DNA of 28,862 nt from Trueperaceae bacterium. Lineage in GTDB: Bacteria > Deinococcota > Deinococci > Deinococcales > Trueperaceae. The stretch spans positions 1-28,862 of the forward strand of contig PXAU01000394.1 of assembly GCA_003567075.1 (NCBI GenBank), given 5' to 3'. The notes below the pieces were generated by a model. That model was not told where the DNA came from. It ran no database searches and saw nothing but the letters and a program-made list of their open reading frames with translations. The stretch's first letter is position 1. The number at the start of each line of letters is the position of its first letter. The translations under genes and the position numbers were made by a program. This document shows, piece after piece, positions 27,641 through 28,862 of this stretch.

Positions 27641-28862
27641 GTGGGCCTGCGAGAGCGCGACGACGTGACCCCAGCCGAGCCCGATGCGACCGACGCGGCG
27701 CCCTGGTGGACCTCCGCCACCATCTACCAGATCTACCCGCGCAGCTTCCGTGACGCCAGCGGCGACGGGGTCGGCGACCTGCGCGGGATCCTGCGCGAAC
27801 TCGACCACATTGCAGCGCTCGGCGTCGAGGCGGTGTGGCTCTCGCCGGTCTACCCCTCGCCCATGCGCGACGGCGGCTACGACGTCGCGGACTACCAGGG
27901 GGTCGACCCGCTCTTCGGCACGCTGGATGACCTCGACGCGCTCATCGGCGAACTCCACGCGCGCGGCATGAAGCTGATCCTGGACGTGGTGCTCAACCAC
28001 ACCTCCGACGCGCACCCGTGGTTCGTGGCGGCGCGGAGCGGTCCCGGAAGCGCGCAACGCGACTGGTACTGGTGGCGCCCAGCGCGACCTGGCATGCGCG
28101 CGGGCGAGCCGGGCGCCGAACCGACCAACTGGCGCAGCTACTTCGGCGGCCCCACCTGGACGCTCGACGAGGCGAGCGGCGAGTACTACCTGCACCTGTT
28201 CGACACCTCGCAACCCGACCTCAACTGGGAGCGTCCCGAGGTTCGAGAGGCGCTCTACGCGGTGCTGCGCTGGTGGTTGGCGCGCGGCGTCGACGGGTTC
28301 CGGATGGACGTGATCAACCTGGTCTCGAAGGCGTTGCCACTGCGCGACGGCGTGCCTGGCGACGACGGCCTCGGTGACGGCACCCCCTTCTTCGAGACGG
28401 GACCGCGCATCCACGCCTTCATGCAGGAGCTGCACCGCGAGGTGCTCGGATCGGCCGGCAAGGTGCTCCTCACCGTCGGCGAGATGCTCGGCGTGACGCC
28501 CGAGGAGGCGCGCGACTTCACCGACCCGGCACGCTCTGAGCTCGACATGGTGTTCCAGTTCGAGCACGTCACGCTCGACCAGGCGCCCGGCGACAAGTTC
28601 GACGGGCGGCCGCTGCCGCTCAGCGTGCTCAAGCGCTCGCTGGGGCGCTGGCAGGCCATCATGGCCGAGCGCGGTTGGAACAGCCTCTACTGGTGCAACC
28701 ACGATCAGCCAAGGCCCGTCTCCCGTTTCGGCGACGATCGTCCGGCATGGCGTGAACGCTCGGCCAAGGCGCTCGCCATCACGCTCCACCTGCACCGCGG
28801 CACGCCCTTCGTCTACCAGGGGGAGGAGCTGGGGCTGCGCAACCACCCCTTCGCGCACGTCG
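27641..28862 (+). CDS. GH13 alpha-glucosidase / oligo-1,6-glucosidase (5' part)
   Basis: The first 407 codons of a GH13 hydrolase; the window ends before the C-terminal domain. Start is GTG at 27641, one base after the pyrE stop, or GTG at 27665. IYQIYPRSFRDASGDGVGDL is the family opening. Conserved regions are DVVLNHTSD (I, Asp115), QPDLNW (V), GFRMDVIN with nucleophile Asp223 (II), GEM with acid/base Glu281 (III), and CNHDQPR with Asp355 (IV). The QPDLNW and DVIN versions are typical of subfamily 31 oligo-1,6-glucosidases and alpha-glucosidases, so release of glucose from isomalto- or malto-oligosaccharides is expected. No signal peptide is seen, so it is cytosolic. Trehalose synthase and sucrose isomerase are less likely alternatives. 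Confidence 0.9.
   Translation, partial: MGLRERDDVTPAEPDATDAAPWWTSATIYQIYPRSFRDASGDGVGDLRGILRELDHIAALGVEAVWLSPVYPSPMRDGGYDVADYQGVDPLFGTLDDLDALIGELHARGMKLILDVVLNHTSDAHPWFVAARSGPGSAQRDWYWWRPARPGMRAGEPGAEPTNWRSYFGGPTWTLDEASGEYYLHLFDTSQPDLNWERPEVREALYAVLRWWLARGVDGFRMDVINLVSKALPLRDGVPGDDGLGDGTPFFETGPRIHAFMQELHREVLGSAGKVLLTVGEMLGVTPEEARDFTDPARSELDMVFQFEHVTLDQAPGDKFDGRPLPLSVLKRSLGRWQAIMAERGWNSLYWCNHDQPRPVSRFGDDRPAWRERSAKALAITLHLHRGTPFVYQGEELGLRNHPFAHV

Noticed and set aside
28862..28862. Truncated alpha-glucosidase pseudogene
   Set aside because: The frame is open to the last base and all catalytic regions seen are intact; the truncation is only the window edge.

Overview
This is a chromosomal stretch from a very GC-rich bacterium, probably a member of the Deinococcota and possibly Truepera-like. 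That placement is inference from gene content (YpdA-type reductase, long HflX, a DHH-CBS-tRNA nucleotidyltransferase fusion, a DUF3467/roadblock cluster, a UbiD of menaquinone type). It is also supported by start-site architecture: many genes have an extended -10 box (TGnTAnnnT) ending 6-7 nt before the start codon, the arrangement of leaderless mRNAs that are common in Deinococcus. No phage, insertion sequence, CRISPR array, tRNA or rRNA was seen.

Layout. 1-155: the end of endonuclease III, then a 20-bp tandem repeat. 305-6315 (+): a YpdA-like flavoprotein, a LiaI/LiaF-like membrane protein, a secreted or anchored beta-rich protein, a DHH-CBS-CBS-tRNA nucleotidyltransferase, and a site-2-protease-like membrane protein that lacks the catalytic HExxH. 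6397-11208 (-): a signalling block with two roadblock/LC7 proteins, DUF3467, a DsbA-fold protein, a PP2C phosphatase and a membrane Ser/Thr kinase with an NHL propeller. 11272-13745 (+): nucleoside phosphorylase, 3-hydroxyacyl-CoA dehydrogenase and enoyl-CoA hydratase. 13833-14702 (-): DUF1028. 14765-16541 (+): a membrane-anchored alpha/beta hydrolase and a metallophosphoesterase with an eroded metal site. 16627-18949 (-): thiolase and a secreted stalk-domain protein. 18993-22676 (+): a possible mini-ORF, HflX and UbiD. 22786-25369 (-): a zinc-type ABC transporter. 25481-26971 (-): ribosomal proteins L28 and S20 with a TrmJ-like methyltransferase between them. 27109-28862 (+): orotate phosphoribosyltransferase and a GH13 alpha-glucosidase cut by the window edge.

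How they work together. Thiolase, hydroxyacyl-CoA dehydrogenase and enoyl-CoA hydratase form a short-chain acyl-CoA module, although they sit in two transcription units. The kinase and phosphatase overlap by 4 nt and form a matched phosphorylation switch. The ZnuA-ZnuC-ZnuB genes overlap at both junctions and should be co-translated. HflX, L28, S20, TrmJ and the tRNA nucleotidyltransferase are translation-related housekeeping.

Most notable signals: the recurrent start-proximal extended -10 box; probable AUC start codons for hflX and possibly the trmJ-like gene; three tandem hairpin repeats in the thiolase leader; and several proteins whose family-defining active-site residues are missing (YpdA Cys14, site-2 protease HExxH, phosphoesterase GNHD/GHTH). 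I did not find a clear-cut new multi-gene system; the roadblock-DUF3467-PP2C-kinase block is the nearest candidate.
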